Source: Bacillus sp. ISL-45 (GTDB lineage: Bacteria > Bacillota > Bacilli > Bacillales > Cytobacillaceae). From it: 64,000 nucleotides of DNA. The stretch is from NCBI RefSeq assembly GCF_018613195.1, contig NZ_JAGGQQ010000004.1:85243-149242 (forward strand), in the 5' to 3' direction. The number at the start of each line of letters is the position of its first letter. Within the stretch, counting starts at the first letter, position 1. Both the position numbers and the translations under genes were made by a program. The notes under the pieces were generated by a model that was not told where the DNA came from, ran no database searches, and worked only from the letters and a program-made list of their open reading frames with translations. Of the stretch, positions 7,912 through 17,067 are shown one piece after another.

Positions 7912-8688
7912 TTATTGTGCTGTAAAAACAGGCTTGCGTTTTTCACTGAAGGCATTCAATGCTTCCACACGATCCTTTGTTGGAATGGTTACTTCATAAG
8001 CTTTGGATTCGATTGCCAGTCCTGTCTGCAGGTCGGTGCTGCTTCCATGCTGGATGGCATATTTCGCCTGTCTCACTGCAATTGGAGCATTTTGCAGGAT
8101 TTCCTCGGCCAAGTCTTTCGAGGCAGCCATGACATTTTCCTTCGATTCTACGGCTGTCAGAATGCCTAGTTCATAAGCCGTCTCCGCTGATATTTTTCTC
8201 GCTGTTAAAATCAATTCCTTCGCCTTCATCTCTCCGATCAGCCTTGAAAGACGCTGTGTGCCGCCTGCACCCGGAATAATGCCCCAGCTAACCTCGGTCA
8301 TCCCCATTAACGCATTTTCCGAGGCAATTTTAAAGTCACAGGCAAGCATCAGTTCGAAACCTCCGCCAAAAGCAAAGCCGTTCACAGCTGCAATCGTTGG
8401 CTGCGGAAGCTCTGCGATCGCGCTGAAGACATCACGAATCTTTTTCACATTCCGGCGAACTTCTGCCTCTGTAAGGTGCTTCCTTTCCTTCAAATCTGCA
8501 CCTGCACTGAATGCTTTTTCTCCAGCACCGGTGAAGATCACAACCCGTACATCCGTATCCGTATGAAGTTTATCTGTCAGGTCCCCGAGTTCGGTTAATG
8601 TTTCATAATTAAAGCAGTTCAACGAATCTGGCCGGTCTATCGTCACATATGCAATATGCTGCTCTTTCTGGTATTTGATGTTGTTCAT
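7912..8688 (-). CDS. Enoyl-CoA hydratase/isomerase (third crotonase of the paa cluster)
   Basis: This 258-residue crotonase-fold protein has the oxyanion-hole segments FSAGADLKE and [13 protein letters not shown], and [17 protein letters not shown]. Both catalytic glutamates of classical enoyl-CoA hydratases are present (the E of FELM and the E of TEVSW). It is the most downstream catabolic gene of the paa run: its ATG follows directly on the stop codon of the thiolase gene, so translation is probably coupled. E. coli has only two crotonases in its paa operon (PaaF, PaaG), and this is an extra one. It could be a second 2,3-dehydroadipyl-CoA hydratase, or serve a step otherwise done by the missing PaaZ. 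Its specific role is not decided by sequence. Confidence 0.85.
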   Translation of the reverse strand: MNNIKYQKEQHIAYVTIDRPDSLNCFNYETLTELGDLTDKLHTDTDVRVVIFTGAGEKAFSAGADLKERKHLTEAEVRRNVKKIRDVFSAIAELPQPTIAAVNGFAFGGGFELMLACDFKIASENALMGMTEVSWGIIPGAGGTQRLSRLIGEMKAKELILTARKISAETAYELGILTAVESKENVMAASKDLAEEILQNAPIAVRQAKYAIQHGSSTDLQTGLAIESKAYEVTIPTKDRVEALNAFSEKRKPVFTAQ

Positions 8689-9897
8689 TTATCTCTCTCC
8701 TATATTCTCGATAATCATGGCGATTCCCTGGCCGACACCTACACACATGGTCGCAAGTCCATACCTGGAATCCCGCTTTTTCATTTCATATAAAAGGGTT
8801 GTCAAAATACGTGCGCCGCTTGCACCAAGCGGATGGCCGAACGCTATTGCCCCGCCATTTACATTCACCTTAGACTGATCAAGTCCCAGCTCCTGGATGC
8901 ATCCGATTGACTGGGCCGCGAACGCCTCGTTTAACTCAATCAAGTCCATATCTCCAACGGACAGATTTGCACGCTTAAGAGCCTTTTGAACTGCATAAAC
9001 AGGACCCATGCCCATGATGGAAGGCTCCAATCCCGCTGTTGCTGACACAATATATTTTGCCAGCGGCTTCAAACCAAGTTCCTCTGCTTTTTCTCGGCTC
9101 ATCAGCAGCAATGCCGATGCACCGTCATTCACTCCAGACGCATTTCCTGCTGTCACAGTCCCGTCCTTGAATAAAGGCCTCAGCTTTGCCAGTTTTTCAA
9201 CCGTCGTTCCAGGCCGTGGATGTTCGTCACGGTCAATGACAGTTTTGTTCCCCTTTTTATCTTCGTAAACAACAGGAATAATTTCATTTTCAAAACGCCC
9301 TGCCTCCACCGCTTTTTGTGCGCGAAGCTGGCTTTCTGCAGCGAATTCGTCCTGTGCCTCCCTTGAAATGCCATATTTTTTCGCCACGTTTTCTGCTGTC
9401 TCCGGCATGCTGTCCGTTCCGTACATTTCCTTCAGCTTGTTGTTCACGAAACGCCATCCGATTGTCGTATCGAACATCTCCATATTGCCGCGCGGGAATT
9501 CTTTTTCCGGCTTTGCCATCACGAATGGCGCCCTTGTCATGCTTTCCGTTCCGCCAGCGATGAAAATGTCTCCTTCACCGGCCAAAATCGCTCTGGCCGC
9601 ATAGTTGACCGCATCCAGGCCTGAACCGCATAATCGGTTAATGGTTGTCCCGGCAACCTCGACAGGCAGTCCAGCCAACAACCCTGACATCCTTGCAACG
9701 TTTCGATTATCTTCGCCTGCCTGGTTCGCATTCCCCAAAACTACTTCTTCAATTTCAACTGCAGGTACGTCTGGATTACGATCGATCAACGCCTTAATGA
9801 CCATTGCCCCTAAATCATCCGGACGGATATGCCGGAGACTTCCGTTGTATCTTCCGATCGGCGTCCTTACTGCATCAACTATCACAACTTCTCTCAT
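8689..9897 (-). CDS. paaJ: Acetyl-CoA acyltransferase, probable 3-oxoadipyl-CoA thiolase
   Basis: The thiolase has 402 residues from the second ATG. The nucleophile cysteine lies in [18 protein letters not shown], a wording typical of 3-oxoadipyl-CoA thiolases (PcaF/PaaJ), and the C-terminal active-site segments [18 protein letters not shown] and CVGVGQG are intact. In the phenylacetate pathway PaaJ acts twice: on 3-oxo-5,6-dehydrosuberyl-CoA and on 3-oxoadipyl-CoA, releasing acetyl-CoA and finally succinyl-CoA. The start at 9895-9897 is preferred because AAGGAGG lies six bases upstream; the ATG at 9903 directly abuts the ribosome-binding site. Its place after paaH and before a crotonase supports the assignment. 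Confidence 0.88.
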   Translation of the reverse strand: MREVVIVDAVRTPIGRYNGSLRHIRPDDLGAMVIKALIDRNPDVPAVEIEEVVLGNANQAGEDNRNVARMSGLLAGLPVEVAGTTINRLCGSGLDAVNYAARAILAGEGDIFIAGGTESMTRAPFVMAKPEKEFPRGNMEMFDTTIGWRFVNNKLKEMYGTDSMPETAENVAKKYGISREAQDEFAAESQLRAQKAVEAGRFENEIIPVVYEDKKGNKTVIDRDEHPRPGTTVEKLAKLRPLFKDGTVTAGNASGVNDGASALLLMSREKAEELGLKPLAKYIVSATAGLEPSIMGMGPVYAVQKALKRANLSVGDMDLIELNEAFAAQSIGCIQELGLDQSKVNVNGGAIAFGHPLGASGARILTTLLYEMKKRDSRYGLATMCVGVGQGIAMIIENIGER

Positions 9898-9908
9898 CGC
9901 CATCCTCC

Positions 9909-10772
9909 TTACTTCGTCGTCAAAGATTCTTGATAGTCATACACACCACGTCCCGTTTTCCTGCCAAGACGGCCGGCTTTTACGTATTGCTCAAGCAATG
10001 GTGCCGGGCGGTATTTTTCACCGAGCTTCTCATGAAGGTATTTCAAATTGTTCAGGCGTGTATCCAGCCCAACAAGATCACCCAACTCGAATGGTCCCAT
10101 CGGATAATTCAGCCCCAGCTTAATCGCCTTATCGATATCCTCCGGGCTGCCCAATCCTTCCTGCAGCATGTAAAAGGCTTCATTGCCAACTAGTGCGCTG
10201 ATCCGGCTGGTCACGAAACCAGGGAATTCGTTGACGATGACAGTTTCTTTGCCCATCTGGATTGCCGCCTTCTGGATTGCTTCAGCTGTTTCATTGCTCG
10301 TTTCCAGACCCCGGATAATTTCTACAAGCGGCATTTTGTGGACCGGATTGAAGAAATGCATCGCAATGACCTTCTCAGGACGCTTGGTAAAAGAGGCAAT
10401 TTCCGTTGGGCTCATTGTCGATGTATTGGACGCAAACAGGCAATGTTCAGGTGCATGCTGGTCAATCACTTCGAAAATCGTTTTCTTGATATCTATTTTT
10501 TCAGGCACGGCTTCGATGACCAGGTCAGCGTCCCTCACATTATCAGCGAGGAAATTCGAATATTTAAGTCTTGCTTTCGCCGACTCTGCGTCTTCTAGCT
10601 CGATTTTCCCTCTGGCAATCCCCTTATCAAAAATGCTGTTGATTTCCTGTTCGGCGTTAAGAAGCTGTTTTTCATCAACATCAATAAGGACAGTATCAAA
10701 ACCGCCCAGGCTGCTGACATATGCAATTCCTCTCCCCATGACACCCGAACCGATTACGACGAGTTTCTTCAT
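9909..10772 (-). CDS. paaH: 3-hydroxyacyl-CoA dehydrogenase, PaaH type
   Basis: The protein has 287 residues and begins with the NAD-binding Rossmann motif VVIGSGVMGRGIAYVSSLGG. The catalytic region includes FASNTSTMSPTEIASFTKRPEKVIAMHFFNPVHKMPLVEII, with the catalytic histidine in MHFFNPVH. It should oxidise 3-hydroxyadipyl-CoA to 3-oxoadipyl-CoA. The start at 10770-10772 has AGGAGGAA at a good distance; the frame is open further upstream but lacks family similarity there. An inverted repeat lies between this gene and the preceding aldehyde dehydrogenase gene, and the thiolase follows 11 bases downstream. Confidence 0.88.
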   Translation of the reverse strand: MKKLVVIGSGVMGRGIAYVSSLGGFDTVLIDVDEKQLLNAEQEINSIFDKGIARGKIELEDAESAKARLKYSNFLADNVRDADLVIEAVPEKIDIKKTIFEVIDQHAPEHCLFASNTSTMSPTEIASFTKRPEKVIAMHFFNPVHKMPLVEIIRGLETSNETAEAIQKAAIQMGKETVIVNEFPGFVTSRISALVGNEAFYMLQEGLGSPEDIDKAIKLGLNYPMGPFELGDLVGLDTRLNNLKYLHEKLGEKYRPAPLLEQYVKAGRLGRKTGRGVYDYQESLTTK

Positions 10773-10803
10773 TATATATTCCTCCTGTTCACAGAAACTG
10801 AAA

Positions 10804-10833
10804 GGCGAGCACCCGGATCGTAGAGTGCTCGCC
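10804..10833 (-). promoter_or_regulatory. Intercistronic hairpin in the paa operon
   Basis: A perfect 9-bp inverted repeat, GGCGAGCAC with GTGCTCGCC and a 12-base loop, lies between the aldehyde dehydrogenase stop codon and paaH. It is not followed by a real T-run (TTTC only). It is more likely an RNA processing or stability element, or a leaky terminator, than a full terminator. Confidence 0.55.
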
Positions 10834-10839
10834 TCATGA

Positions 10840-12357
10840 TTATACGTTAAACGGATTAAGCGGGCGGCTGCCGTAATAAGAGACGATACTCTTTGTTTCT
10901 GTATATAAATCAAGTGTTTCGATGCTGAGTTCACGGCCGAATCCGGATTGCTTATAGCCGCCGAATGGTGTGCCCGGGAATGCAGAGAACGGGCAGTTAA
11001 TCATGACGATCCCCGCCTGGATCTGTTTTGATACCCTTGTTGCACGGCCGTAATCCTTCGTCCAGATGGCAGAACCAAGTCCATATTCACTGTCATTCGC
11101 CAGTTTGACAGCTTCTTTTTCATCCTTGAACTTCATGACGACAACAACTGGCCCGAAAATTTCTTCTTTTACAGCTTTCATGCTGTGATTCGTTTCAGCA
11201 ATGATGGTAGGCTCATACCAGTAGCCATTTTCATAGCCTTCTAGATTCGCAGCTTTTCCACCTGTTAAAACTTCAGCTCCGTCAGCAACTGCAGATTTTA
11301 CATATCCATCAATGACATCCATTTGGTCCTGGCTGATGACCGCGCCGACATGAGTTTCCTTTTCAAATGGATTCCCAAGCTTAAGCTGCTTTGTTTTTGC
11401 GACGAATTTCTCCATGAACTCTTCATATACATCCTCATGGACATACAAACGAGAACGTGCTTCACATGATTGGCCAGTATTGTAGAAAATCCCGAATAGA
11501 GAGCCCGCTACTGCAGCATCAATATCCGCATCTTCAAAAACGATGCTCGGTGACTTTCCGCCAAGTTCAAGAGTCACACGCTTTAGGGTTTGGGAGGCTC
11601 TTGCCATGATATCCTTGCCGATTGGCGTTGAACCTGTAAAGGCTACTTTGTCAACTTTATCGTGCTCGACCAGATAGTTCCCCACTACTGAACCAGATCC
11701 AGGAATGACGTTCACAACGCCTTCAGGTACACCCGCTTCGATACAGATTTCACCAAGGACGACTGCCGATAATGGTGTCAGTGAGGCTGGCTTCACGACA
11801 ACCGAGCAGCCGACGGCGATTGCCGGAGCGATTTTCCACGCCGCCATCATCATCGGATAGTTCCAAGGAATGATCTGGGCACAAACGCCGACAGGCTCTT
11901 TTTCGGTAATATTTTGGAATGCACCAGGCATGCTGTTCACTGCACCGCGGTGACTGACAATCGCACCTGCATAAAATTCGAAATCCTCGATTGCCTGCAT
12001 CACCTGTCCCTGTGCTGCAGCCAGAGATTTACCTGTATCGAGAATCTCCAATTCTACCAGTTCATTGAAACGGGAGCGCATGATTGAAGCGATCTTATTC
12101 AGTGTTCGGGAGCGCTTGTTGACAGGAAAATGGCGCCACTTCCCAAAATCGAACGCATTTCTGGCCGCCTGTACCGCAAGCTCTGCGTCTTCTTTTGAAG
12201 CCTTAGCCACGGTTGCAACTTCCTCGCCTGTCGCCGGATTGTAGACTTTGTAGGTTTCGCCATTGACGCTGTCCTGGCGTACTCCATTGATGATCAGCTG
12301 ATATGTCTCGCGTTTTACTGCCATTGCTTCGAATTTTTGCTCTTTTACTGTTGTCAC
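10840..12357 (-). CDS. Aldehyde dehydrogenase of the paa cluster
   Basis: This NAD(P)-dependent aldehyde dehydrogenase has about 505 residues. It carries the substrate/cofactor segment IIPWNYPMMMAAWKIAPA, the Rossmann signature FTGSTPIGKDI, the catalytic glutamate in LELGGKSPSIVFEDADID and the catalytic cysteine in YNTGQSCEARSRLYVHEDV. It lies inside the paa operon between paaG and paaH. No PaaZ fusion protein is present, so it may supply the aldehyde-oxidising step on 3-oxo-5,6-dehydrosuberyl-CoA semialdehyde, or it may oxidise phenylacetaldehyde to feed the pathway. The GTG at 12357 is preferred because it lies nine bases after AAGGAG; the ATG at 12366 abuts the site. It is a stand-alone enzyme without a MaoC-like hydratase domain. 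Confidence 0.8.
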   Translation of the reverse strand: MTTVKEQKFEAMAVKRETYQLIINGVRQDSVNGETYKVYNPATGEEVATVAKASKEDAELAVQAARNAFDFGKWRHFPVNKRSRTLNKIASIMRSRFNELVELEILDTGKSLAAAQGQVMQAIEDFEFYAGAIVSHRGAVNSMPGAFQNITEKEPVGVCAQIIPWNYPMMMAAWKIAPAIAVGCSVVVKPASLTPLSAVVLGEICIEAGVPEGVVNVIPGSGSVVGNYLVEHDKVDKVAFTGSTPIGKDIMARASQTLKRVTLELGGKSPSIVFEDADIDAAVAGSLFGIFYNTGQSCEARSRLYVHEDVYEEFMEKFVAKTKQLKLGNPFEKETHVGAVISQDQMDVIDGYVKSAVADGAEVLTGGKAANLEGYENGYWYEPTIIAETNHSMKAVKEEIFGPVVVVMKFKDEKEAVKLANDSEYGLGSAIWTKDYGRATRVSKQIQAGIVMINCPFSAFPGTPFGGYKQSGFGRELSIETLDLYTETKSIVSYYGSRPLNPFNV

Positions 12358-12393
12358 GCGTAACATCTCCTTTTAGTAAATTGATTGATAAAT

Positions 12394-13167
12394 TTATTCA
12401 CCCTTGAAAACGGGTTTTCTTTTTTCCATGAACGCCTGGACGCCTTCTTTATGGTCGGCGGTCTTCCCGGCAATCCGCTGGCTCTGGGCATCTCTTTCAA
12501 GATACTCCTCAAAGCTTGAATGCCAGCTTGCCTTCAAGTTCCTTTTGATCAGGCCGATTGCCTTAGTAGGCATATTGGCAAGTCTTTCTGCAAACGCAGA
12601 GACATTGTCGTTCCAGTTGTCCAATGAGTAGATTTCCGTAACCAGCCCCAAATCCTTTGCCTTGTCTGCCGAAATTTTTTCCCCAAATACAGCTAGCTCC
12701 ATTGCTTTCGCGTGGCCGATAAGCCGTGGAAGATAATATAGATTGCCGGCATCCGGAACAAGGCCTACATGGATAAACGCTTCTACAAAGCTTGCTTTTT
12801 CAGAAGCGATCCGGAAATCGCAGGCAAGAGCAAGACTCATACCGGCTCCTGCCGCAACACCATTGACAGCTGCAATCACAGGTTTTTCACAACGGTCAAG
12901 TTCCATAAGCATCGGATTATAGCGTTTACGAAGCACTTCGCCATGGTCCATTTCATCTGAAACTCCTGCCAAATCCTCACCTGAACAAAATGCCCGGCCT
13001 GCACCCGTTATAACCAGCGTCCTTACCTCTTTATCGCGCGAAGCAGACTTGATTGCGGTCTGGATTTCCTTGTTCAATTGCTCGGTGAATGCATTCAATT
13101 TATCAGGACGGTTCAGGGTGATGTAGGCTACCTGATTCCGCACTTCATACAAAACGGTTTCAAACAC
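12394..13167 (-). CDS. paaG: PaaG-type isomerase (ring-1,2-epoxyphenylacetyl-CoA isomerase)
   Basis: This 257-residue crotonase-fold protein has AGRAFCSGEDLAGV, AAGAGMSLALACDFRIA and FIHVGLVPDAGNLYYLPRL. The last stretch matches the PaaG segment in which an aspartate (LVPD) replaces the second glutamate of hydratases and acts as the isomerase base. This supports PaaG, which converts the reactive epoxide to oxepin-CoA and also shifts double bonds later in the pathway. It follows paaF after 14 bases and precedes the aldehyde dehydrogenase gene. Calling it PaaG rather than a generic hydratase rests on this motif and the operon. Confidence 0.82.
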   Translation of the reverse strand: MFETVLYEVRNQVAYITLNRPDKLNAFTEQLNKEIQTAIKSASRDKEVRTLVITGAGRAFCSGEDLAGVSDEMDHGEVLRKRYNPMLMELDRCEKPVIAAVNGVAAGAGMSLALACDFRIASEKASFVEAFIHVGLVPDAGNLYYLPRLIGHAKAMELAVFGEKISADKAKDLGLVTEIYSLDNWNDNVSAFAERLANMPTKAIGLIKRNLKASWHSSFEEYLERDAQSQRIAGKTADHKEGVQAFMEKRKPVFKGE

Positions 13168-13181
13168 AGCTATGTACCCCC

Positions 13182-13961
13182 TTATTTCCCTTTAAAATCC
13201 GGCTTTCGTTTTTCTTTAAAAGCCCTCATGCCTTCCTTCTGGTCTTCTGTCGCAAAAAGCATATAGAAGTTTTTACGTTCATATTGCATTCCTTCATATA
13301 GAGGATAATCGACTGCTTTCAATACAGATTCTTTAATAAGTCTAACGGCAATCGGAGCCTGATCCGCGATTGTATCCGCAAATTTTAGAGTTTCCTCCAT
13401 CAGTACTTCTTCGGCAAAAGTAGAATTAATGATTCCATGGTATAAGGCTTCTTTGGCAGTGATACGCCTGCCGCTGAGGATCCATTCCATTGCCTTCGTT
13501 TTGCCGACAAGCTTTGTGAGCCTCTGCGTTCCGCCTGCTCCAGGCATGACGCCAAGATTAACTTCAGGGAATCCGAATTCCGCATTCTCGCCGGCGAACA
13601 GCATGTCGCAGCATAGCGCCAGTTCAAATGCACCGCCCAGGGCAAATCCATGTACAGCCCCGATGACCGGCTTCTTGATCCAGGCGAGCCGATCCCAGTC
13701 GGTGAACTGGTTCAACGTTTCCATCGAGATCGCGTCCGCGTCCATCATTTCATCGATATCGGCACCTGCAGCAAATGCCCTGCCCTTCCCTGCGAGGACA
13801 ATCACCTTAATGTCAGCATCCTCGTCATATGCTTCCATTGCCGAAAGCACCTCAGAAACCATTTGCCTGTTCAAGGCATTCAGGACCTTCGGGCGGTTAA
13901 GCTCGATTAATCCAATTTGTCCCTTTACAGATATTTCAATCATTTCATAGCTTTTATTCAT
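13182..13961 (-). CDS. paaF: PaaF-type enoyl-CoA hydratase
   Basis: This 259-residue crotonase has AGKGRAFAAGADIDEM, FALGGAFELALCCDML and [18 protein letters not shown], with both catalytic glutamates of a genuine enoyl-CoA hydratase. In the phenylacetate pathway PaaF hydrates 2,3-dehydroadipyl-CoA. The start codon overlaps the end of the EthD gene by eight bases, which indicates translational coupling. Assignment as PaaF, rather than the crotonase at 7912..8688, rests on its neighbour position beside paaG; the two could share or swap roles. Confidence 0.78.
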   Translation of the reverse strand: MNKSYEMIEISVKGQIGLIELNRPKVLNALNRQMVSEVLSAMEAYDEDADIKVIVLAGKGRAFAAGADIDEMMDADAISMETLNQFTDWDRLAWIKKPVIGAVHGFALGGAFELALCCDMLFAGENAEFGFPEVNLGVMPGAGGTQRLTKLVGKTKAMEWILSGRRITAKEALYHGIINSTFAEEVLMEETLKFADTIADQAPIAVRLIKESVLKAVDYPLYEGMQYERKNFYMLFATEDQKEGMRAFKEKRKPDFKGK

Positions 13962-14262
13962 TCACTTCTTCACCGATCATCATCGTGACCAGATCACCCG
14001 CAAAGCTCATAACATCCTTTCCGGAAGCTTTGCCTTCAGCAGATTTCATACCGGCTTTCAATGCTTCATGATCGTCATAATACATTTCACACATTAGATA
14101 ATATTTCCCTTCCCCGCCCATTGGGCTTCCGACGATGCGTGTCACTTCCATTTTACGGAGACCTGGGATTTTCGAAGTAAGCGGGGCATGCGTTTCGAAA
14201 TAGTGCTTGTCAAATGCATCTTTGTCCTGTGGATGCTTGTAAATCGCAATTAGTTTAACCAT
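13954..14262 (-). CDS. EthD family small protein of the paa cluster
   Basis: This 102-residue protein has the ferredoxin-like dimeric alpha-beta barrel pattern of the EthD family: MVKLIAIYKHPQDKDAFDKH, then THAPLTSKIPGLRKMEVTRI, and a final VTMMIGEE. EthD-like proteins occur beside oxidative degradation systems, but their exact function is usually not known. The start at 14260-14262 has GGGAGAG eight bases upstream; the open frame begins earlier without family similarity. It lies between paaD and paaF, overlaps paaF by eight bases and is therefore part of the operon. It does not resemble the PaaI hotdog-fold thioesterase, so it does not replace that gene in an obvious way. Confidence 0.8.
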   Translation of the reverse strand: MVKLIAIYKHPQDKDAFDKHYFETHAPLTSKIPGLRKMEVTRIVGSPMGGEGKYYLMCEMYYDDHEALKAGMKSAEGKASGKDVMSFAGDLVTMMIGEEVNE

Positions 14263-14380
14263 TAAAAATCTCTCCCTTTTCTTTTTAAAATTTTTATAGA
14301 CCAAATAGAATATATGCATTGCTTCTTGAAGCTATTAATCAATTGATATGACACCTAAGAATCTTTTTTCGACTTTGGCG

Positions 14381-14863
14381 TCACATCATAGTTGATACTG
14401 GTTTCATTGCCTCGAATGGGTTTTTGCATGATTTGCAGTATAAAATGCTGCGGCATGCTGTTGGACCAAAGAGGTTCTCCATTGTCGTATAGGTGGATCC
14501 GCAGTAAGGGCAATCGGCCTGCCACTCACCCGTTTCTGCAATGTGCCTTGGCGGAGGAGCGATGCCGAATTCCTTCAGCTTTTCCCTGCCCAGCTCTGTG
14601 ACCCGTTCGGATGTCCATGGCGGGCTGAAAATGAATTTAACCTCTACCTTTTCAACTTCATCAAGAACTGATACTGCTTTAATCACATTGTTTTTGATGA
14701 TATCTAGTGCCGGACAGCCCATGAAGGTAGGCAATAGCTTTATCAAAACTTCATTTGATTGGATTTCGACTTCCTCGAGCATACCAAGTTCGATTATCGA
14801 TACACTGTCGATTTCGGGATCCTTCACAGTTTGCAAAGCTTCGATAATTTTATCTCTTATCAT
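14381..14863 (-). CDS. paaD: Phenylacetyl-CoA epoxidase maturation protein PaaD
   Basis: The 160-residue protein starts with a MIP18/DUF59 domain (VKDPEIDSVSIIELGMLEEV, then FMGCPALDIIKNNV) and ends with a four-cysteine segment, CPYCGSTYTTMENLFGP followed by CRSILYCKSCKNPFE. This combination is PaaD, which is required for the phenylacetyl-CoA epoxidase PaaABC(E), probably for metal or Fe-S assembly. It follows paaC after six bases. The next gene is EthD, and no PaaE reductase gene follows, although paaE comes next in the E. coli order. Confidence 0.88.
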   Translation of the reverse strand: MIRDKIIEALQTVKDPEIDSVSIIELGMLEEVEIQSNEVLIKLLPTFMGCPALDIIKNNVIKAVSVLDEVEKVEVKFIFSPPWTSERVTELGREKLKEFGIAPPPRHIAETGEWQADCPYCGSTYTTMENLFGPTACRSILYCKSCKNPFEAMKPVSTMM

Positions 14864-14869
14864 TCATCA

Positions 14870-15688
14870 TCACCAGCTTGCTGCCGGATCGGATTTATAG
14901 ACCTCACCCAATGTATCAAGAGCAGTCTGCAAGTCAGCGGTATGCTCGCCATTTCGCCCATTTCCGCTCTTCATCCCGAATTGATCTGGCATCTCCAGGT
15001 TAAGGGATTCGAAAACCGGTGACATCATTTGCATCCATTTCGTTTTCAAAGCTTCCTCTGAATCTAACAATTTGTGCTTTGAGAATTCTTCGGCCTGGCT
15101 TCCCATGGAGAACAATCCTTCGAGTTCAGCAAAAACCTTCTCCATCGCGGCTTCCATCCTTTTCCTCGCTTCTCCTCCAGCACTCACAAGCTGAGAGAAC
15201 CACGTTTTCCAATGCAGTAAATGGTAGTAAAGTTCCATATTGATCTTTACTGCTGCTTCCGCTAATGGCTGGTAGGATGAATTCTTCAGCGATTCAATTT
15301 TTACTTTCTTAGCCTGGGCGTAAAAATAGTTCCTCACAACCGCAAGTGCCCAGTCATAATGCGGCTCTGTCAAATAAGTACCTGGTCCGTTCACTTTTTC
15401 TAGTAAAATCGCATTCTTTCGTTCTGCTGCCGGCCTTGAGTGGGCAAGCTGGTCAGGTTCACCCGCACCAAGGTCGCTAAGAAGCTGATAAAACATTGCA
15501 GCATGGCCCATTGTATCCTGGCTGATTGAAGAGAAAGCGACGTCCTCTTCAATATGGGGAGCAAGTCCCAGCCACTCGGAACCCCGGTAGGCAATAATGA
15601 AATCATCATCAGCAAGCTGGAACAGGAGTTCAACTGCAGCGTCGCGAAGTTCTTCATTTTTTAACGCATCTTCAAGTTCATATTTCAT
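14870..15688 (-). CDS. paaC: Phenylacetyl-CoA epoxidase subunit PaaC
   Basis: The protein has 272 residues from the ATG at 15686-15688 (MKYELEDALKNEELRDAAVELLFQLADDDFI). It is the structural, ferritin-like partner of the catalytic PaaA subunit; motifs include YRGSEWLGLAPHIEEDVAFSSISQDTMGHAAMFYQLL and WALAVVRNYFYAQ. The ATG overlaps the paaB stop codon (ATGA) and has GCAGGAGAA upstream; an earlier in-frame ATG at 15709 has no ribosome-binding site. PaaA and PaaC form the core of the multicomponent monooxygenase that epoxidises the ring of phenylacetyl-CoA. Confidence 0.9.
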   Translation of the reverse strand: MKYELEDALKNEELRDAAVELLFQLADDDFIIAYRGSEWLGLAPHIEEDVAFSSISQDTMGHAAMFYQLLSDLGAGEPDQLAHSRPAAERKNAILLEKVNGPGTYLTEPHYDWALAVVRNYFYAQAKKVKIESLKNSSYQPLAEAAVKINMELYYHLLHWKTWFSQLVSAGGEARKRMEAAMEKVFAELEGLFSMGSQAEEFSKHKLLDSEEALKTKWMQMMSPVFESLNLEMPDQFGMKSGNGRNGEHTADLQTALDTLGEVYKSDPAASW

Positions 15689-16032
15689 TTCTCCTGCTTC
15701 CCTCCCCATGACAAGATCTCCTTTTCATCAAGCATTTCCTGCTCGTAGTGGCGCCATTTCTTTTTTAAATAACCGTAGCCTTTCGTATTCCTGTAATCCT
15801 TGTTATCAAGCCTTTGCAATGTTTGTCGCTCTTCAAGTGACATCTTTCTGATATCATCCCGCTTGACGACCCAAATATCGGCAACCGGCTCCCGCCTCAT
15901 GAAATTCTCCTGAGCCATCACAAGGGCCAGCTCGTGGTTCGGGGCCAGCAATGAGAACTGGTACTGCATAGGCGAAGTGGCCGTCCTTTTGCTGAAGACT
16001 TCAAACTCCTGATAAAATCCATTTCCAGACAT
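15685..16032 (-). CDS. paaB: Phenylacetyl-CoA epoxidase subunit PaaB
   Basis: This 115-residue protein matches PaaB: FYQEFEVFSKRTATSPMQYQFSLLAPNHELALVMAQENFMRREPVADIWVVKRDDI. The phrase about serving with PaaA and PaaC in the epoxidase complex is established for the family. The gene lies between paaA and paaC and overlaps paaC by four bases. Its length is somewhat longer than the E. coli protein because of a C-terminal extension rich in charged residues (YLKKKWRHYEQEMLDEKE). Confidence 0.88.
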   Translation of the reverse strand: MSGNGFYQEFEVFSKRTATSPMQYQFSLLAPNHELALVMAQENFMRREPVADIWVVKRDDIRKMSLEERQTLQRLDNKDYRNTKGYGYLKKKWRHYEQEMLDEKEILSWGGKQEK

Positions 16033-16087
16033 GATCTCTCTCCTTTCCTGTGGTATTCCCGGGGCTAATTCTTCATTTGCTGGAGGA

Positions 16088-17047
16088 TTATGCTTTAGCG
16101 CTCAATGCGTCGATGACCCACTTGTTGTTGGTATAGGAAATTTCCCTAAGCCTTAAACGATCCTTCGATTTTGGTCCATTATTCTTAATGATTTGCTTGA
16201 ACTTGCTCCAATCGGGCTGCTTGTATTGCCAAATGCCTGACTCCTGGTCAAAATGCATCGTTTCATCTGGCAGCTTCAAACCAAGCGACAGGACCCTTGG
16301 AATATATTTTGTGAAAAAGTCCTGGCGGAGCTCCTCGTTTGTTTTCGTTCTGATCCTGTATTTGATGGTTGTGTCCTGTTTGGAAGTTCCAGTAGTAGAC
16401 GCATCTGCAGGACCGAAGAACATAAGAAGCGCTTCCCACCATCGGTCCAACGAATCCTGGATCATCGCTTTCTGCTCGTCTGTTCCTTCTGCAAGCGCCA
16501 TGATGATCGCCTCACCGTGCTGGGCGTGGAAAACCTCCTCGGCGCAGATTCGCTTCAACGCTCTAGCGTATGGCCCATATGATGCATCAAGCATATTCGT
16601 CTGCGATATAATGGCTGCACCATCGACAAGCCAGCCAATCAATCCGGCATCTCCCCAGGTTTTTGCTTCCATATGGAAGACATTGTGGAATTTCAAGTCG
16701 CCTGATAGCAAATCCTGAATGATGTTCTCGCGTGATTTTCCAAGCGGCTTCATCAAATCTTCCGCCACTCTTAACAGCAGTTGTCCGTGTCCCATTTCAT
16801 CCTGCACCTTCGCCATGATCCCCAGTTTTCTTTTCAAAGAAGGAGCTTTTGGCACCCATTCCTTTTCGGGGAGCGCACCCATTATTTCACTGATGCCGTG
16901 CATTGAAATAAGCTTGATCAGTGTCATTCGATAGTCATCCGGCATCCAATCTTCAGCCTCGATTTTATCGCCAGCTTCAATCCGGCTCATAAAGTGCTCA
17001 TATTTAGCCTCTTCGCTCAGTAGCTCGAAGGAAATTGTGTTTTCCAT
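16088..17047 (-). CDS. paaA: Phenylacetyl-CoA epoxidase catalytic subunit PaaA
   Basis: The 319-residue protein is the diiron catalytic subunit of the epoxidase. Two ExxH metal-binding motifs are visible: Glu84-His87 in KVQDEMGHGQLLLRVAEDL and Glu171-His174 in RICAEEVFHAQHGEAI, as expected for a bacterial multicomponent monooxygenase. It converts phenylacetyl-CoA to the 1,2-epoxide using oxygen and electrons from a reductase. That reductase (PaaE) is not encoded in this window. The gene follows paaK by 20 bases and precedes paaB by 55 bases. Confidence 0.92.
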   Translation of the reverse strand: MENTISFELLSEEAKYEHFMSRIEAGDKIEAEDWMPDDYRMTLIKLISMHGISEIMGALPEKEWVPKAPSLKRKLGIMAKVQDEMGHGQLLLRVAEDLMKPLGKSRENIIQDLLSGDLKFHNVFHMEAKTWGDAGLIGWLVDGAAIISQTNMLDASYGPYARALKRICAEEVFHAQHGEAIIMALAEGTDEQKAMIQDSLDRWWEALLMFFGPADASTTGTSKQDTTIKYRIRTKTNEELRQDFFTKYIPRVLSLGLKLPDETMHFDQESGIWQYKQPDWSKFKQIIKNNGPKSKDRLRLREISYTNNKWVIDALSAKA

Positions 17048-17067
17048 GCTGCCTTACCTCCTTAGAT

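Noticed and set aside
13954..14262. PaaI thioesterase
   Set aside because: The sequence is EthD-like, not hotdog-fold; it cannot be called the missing PaaI.
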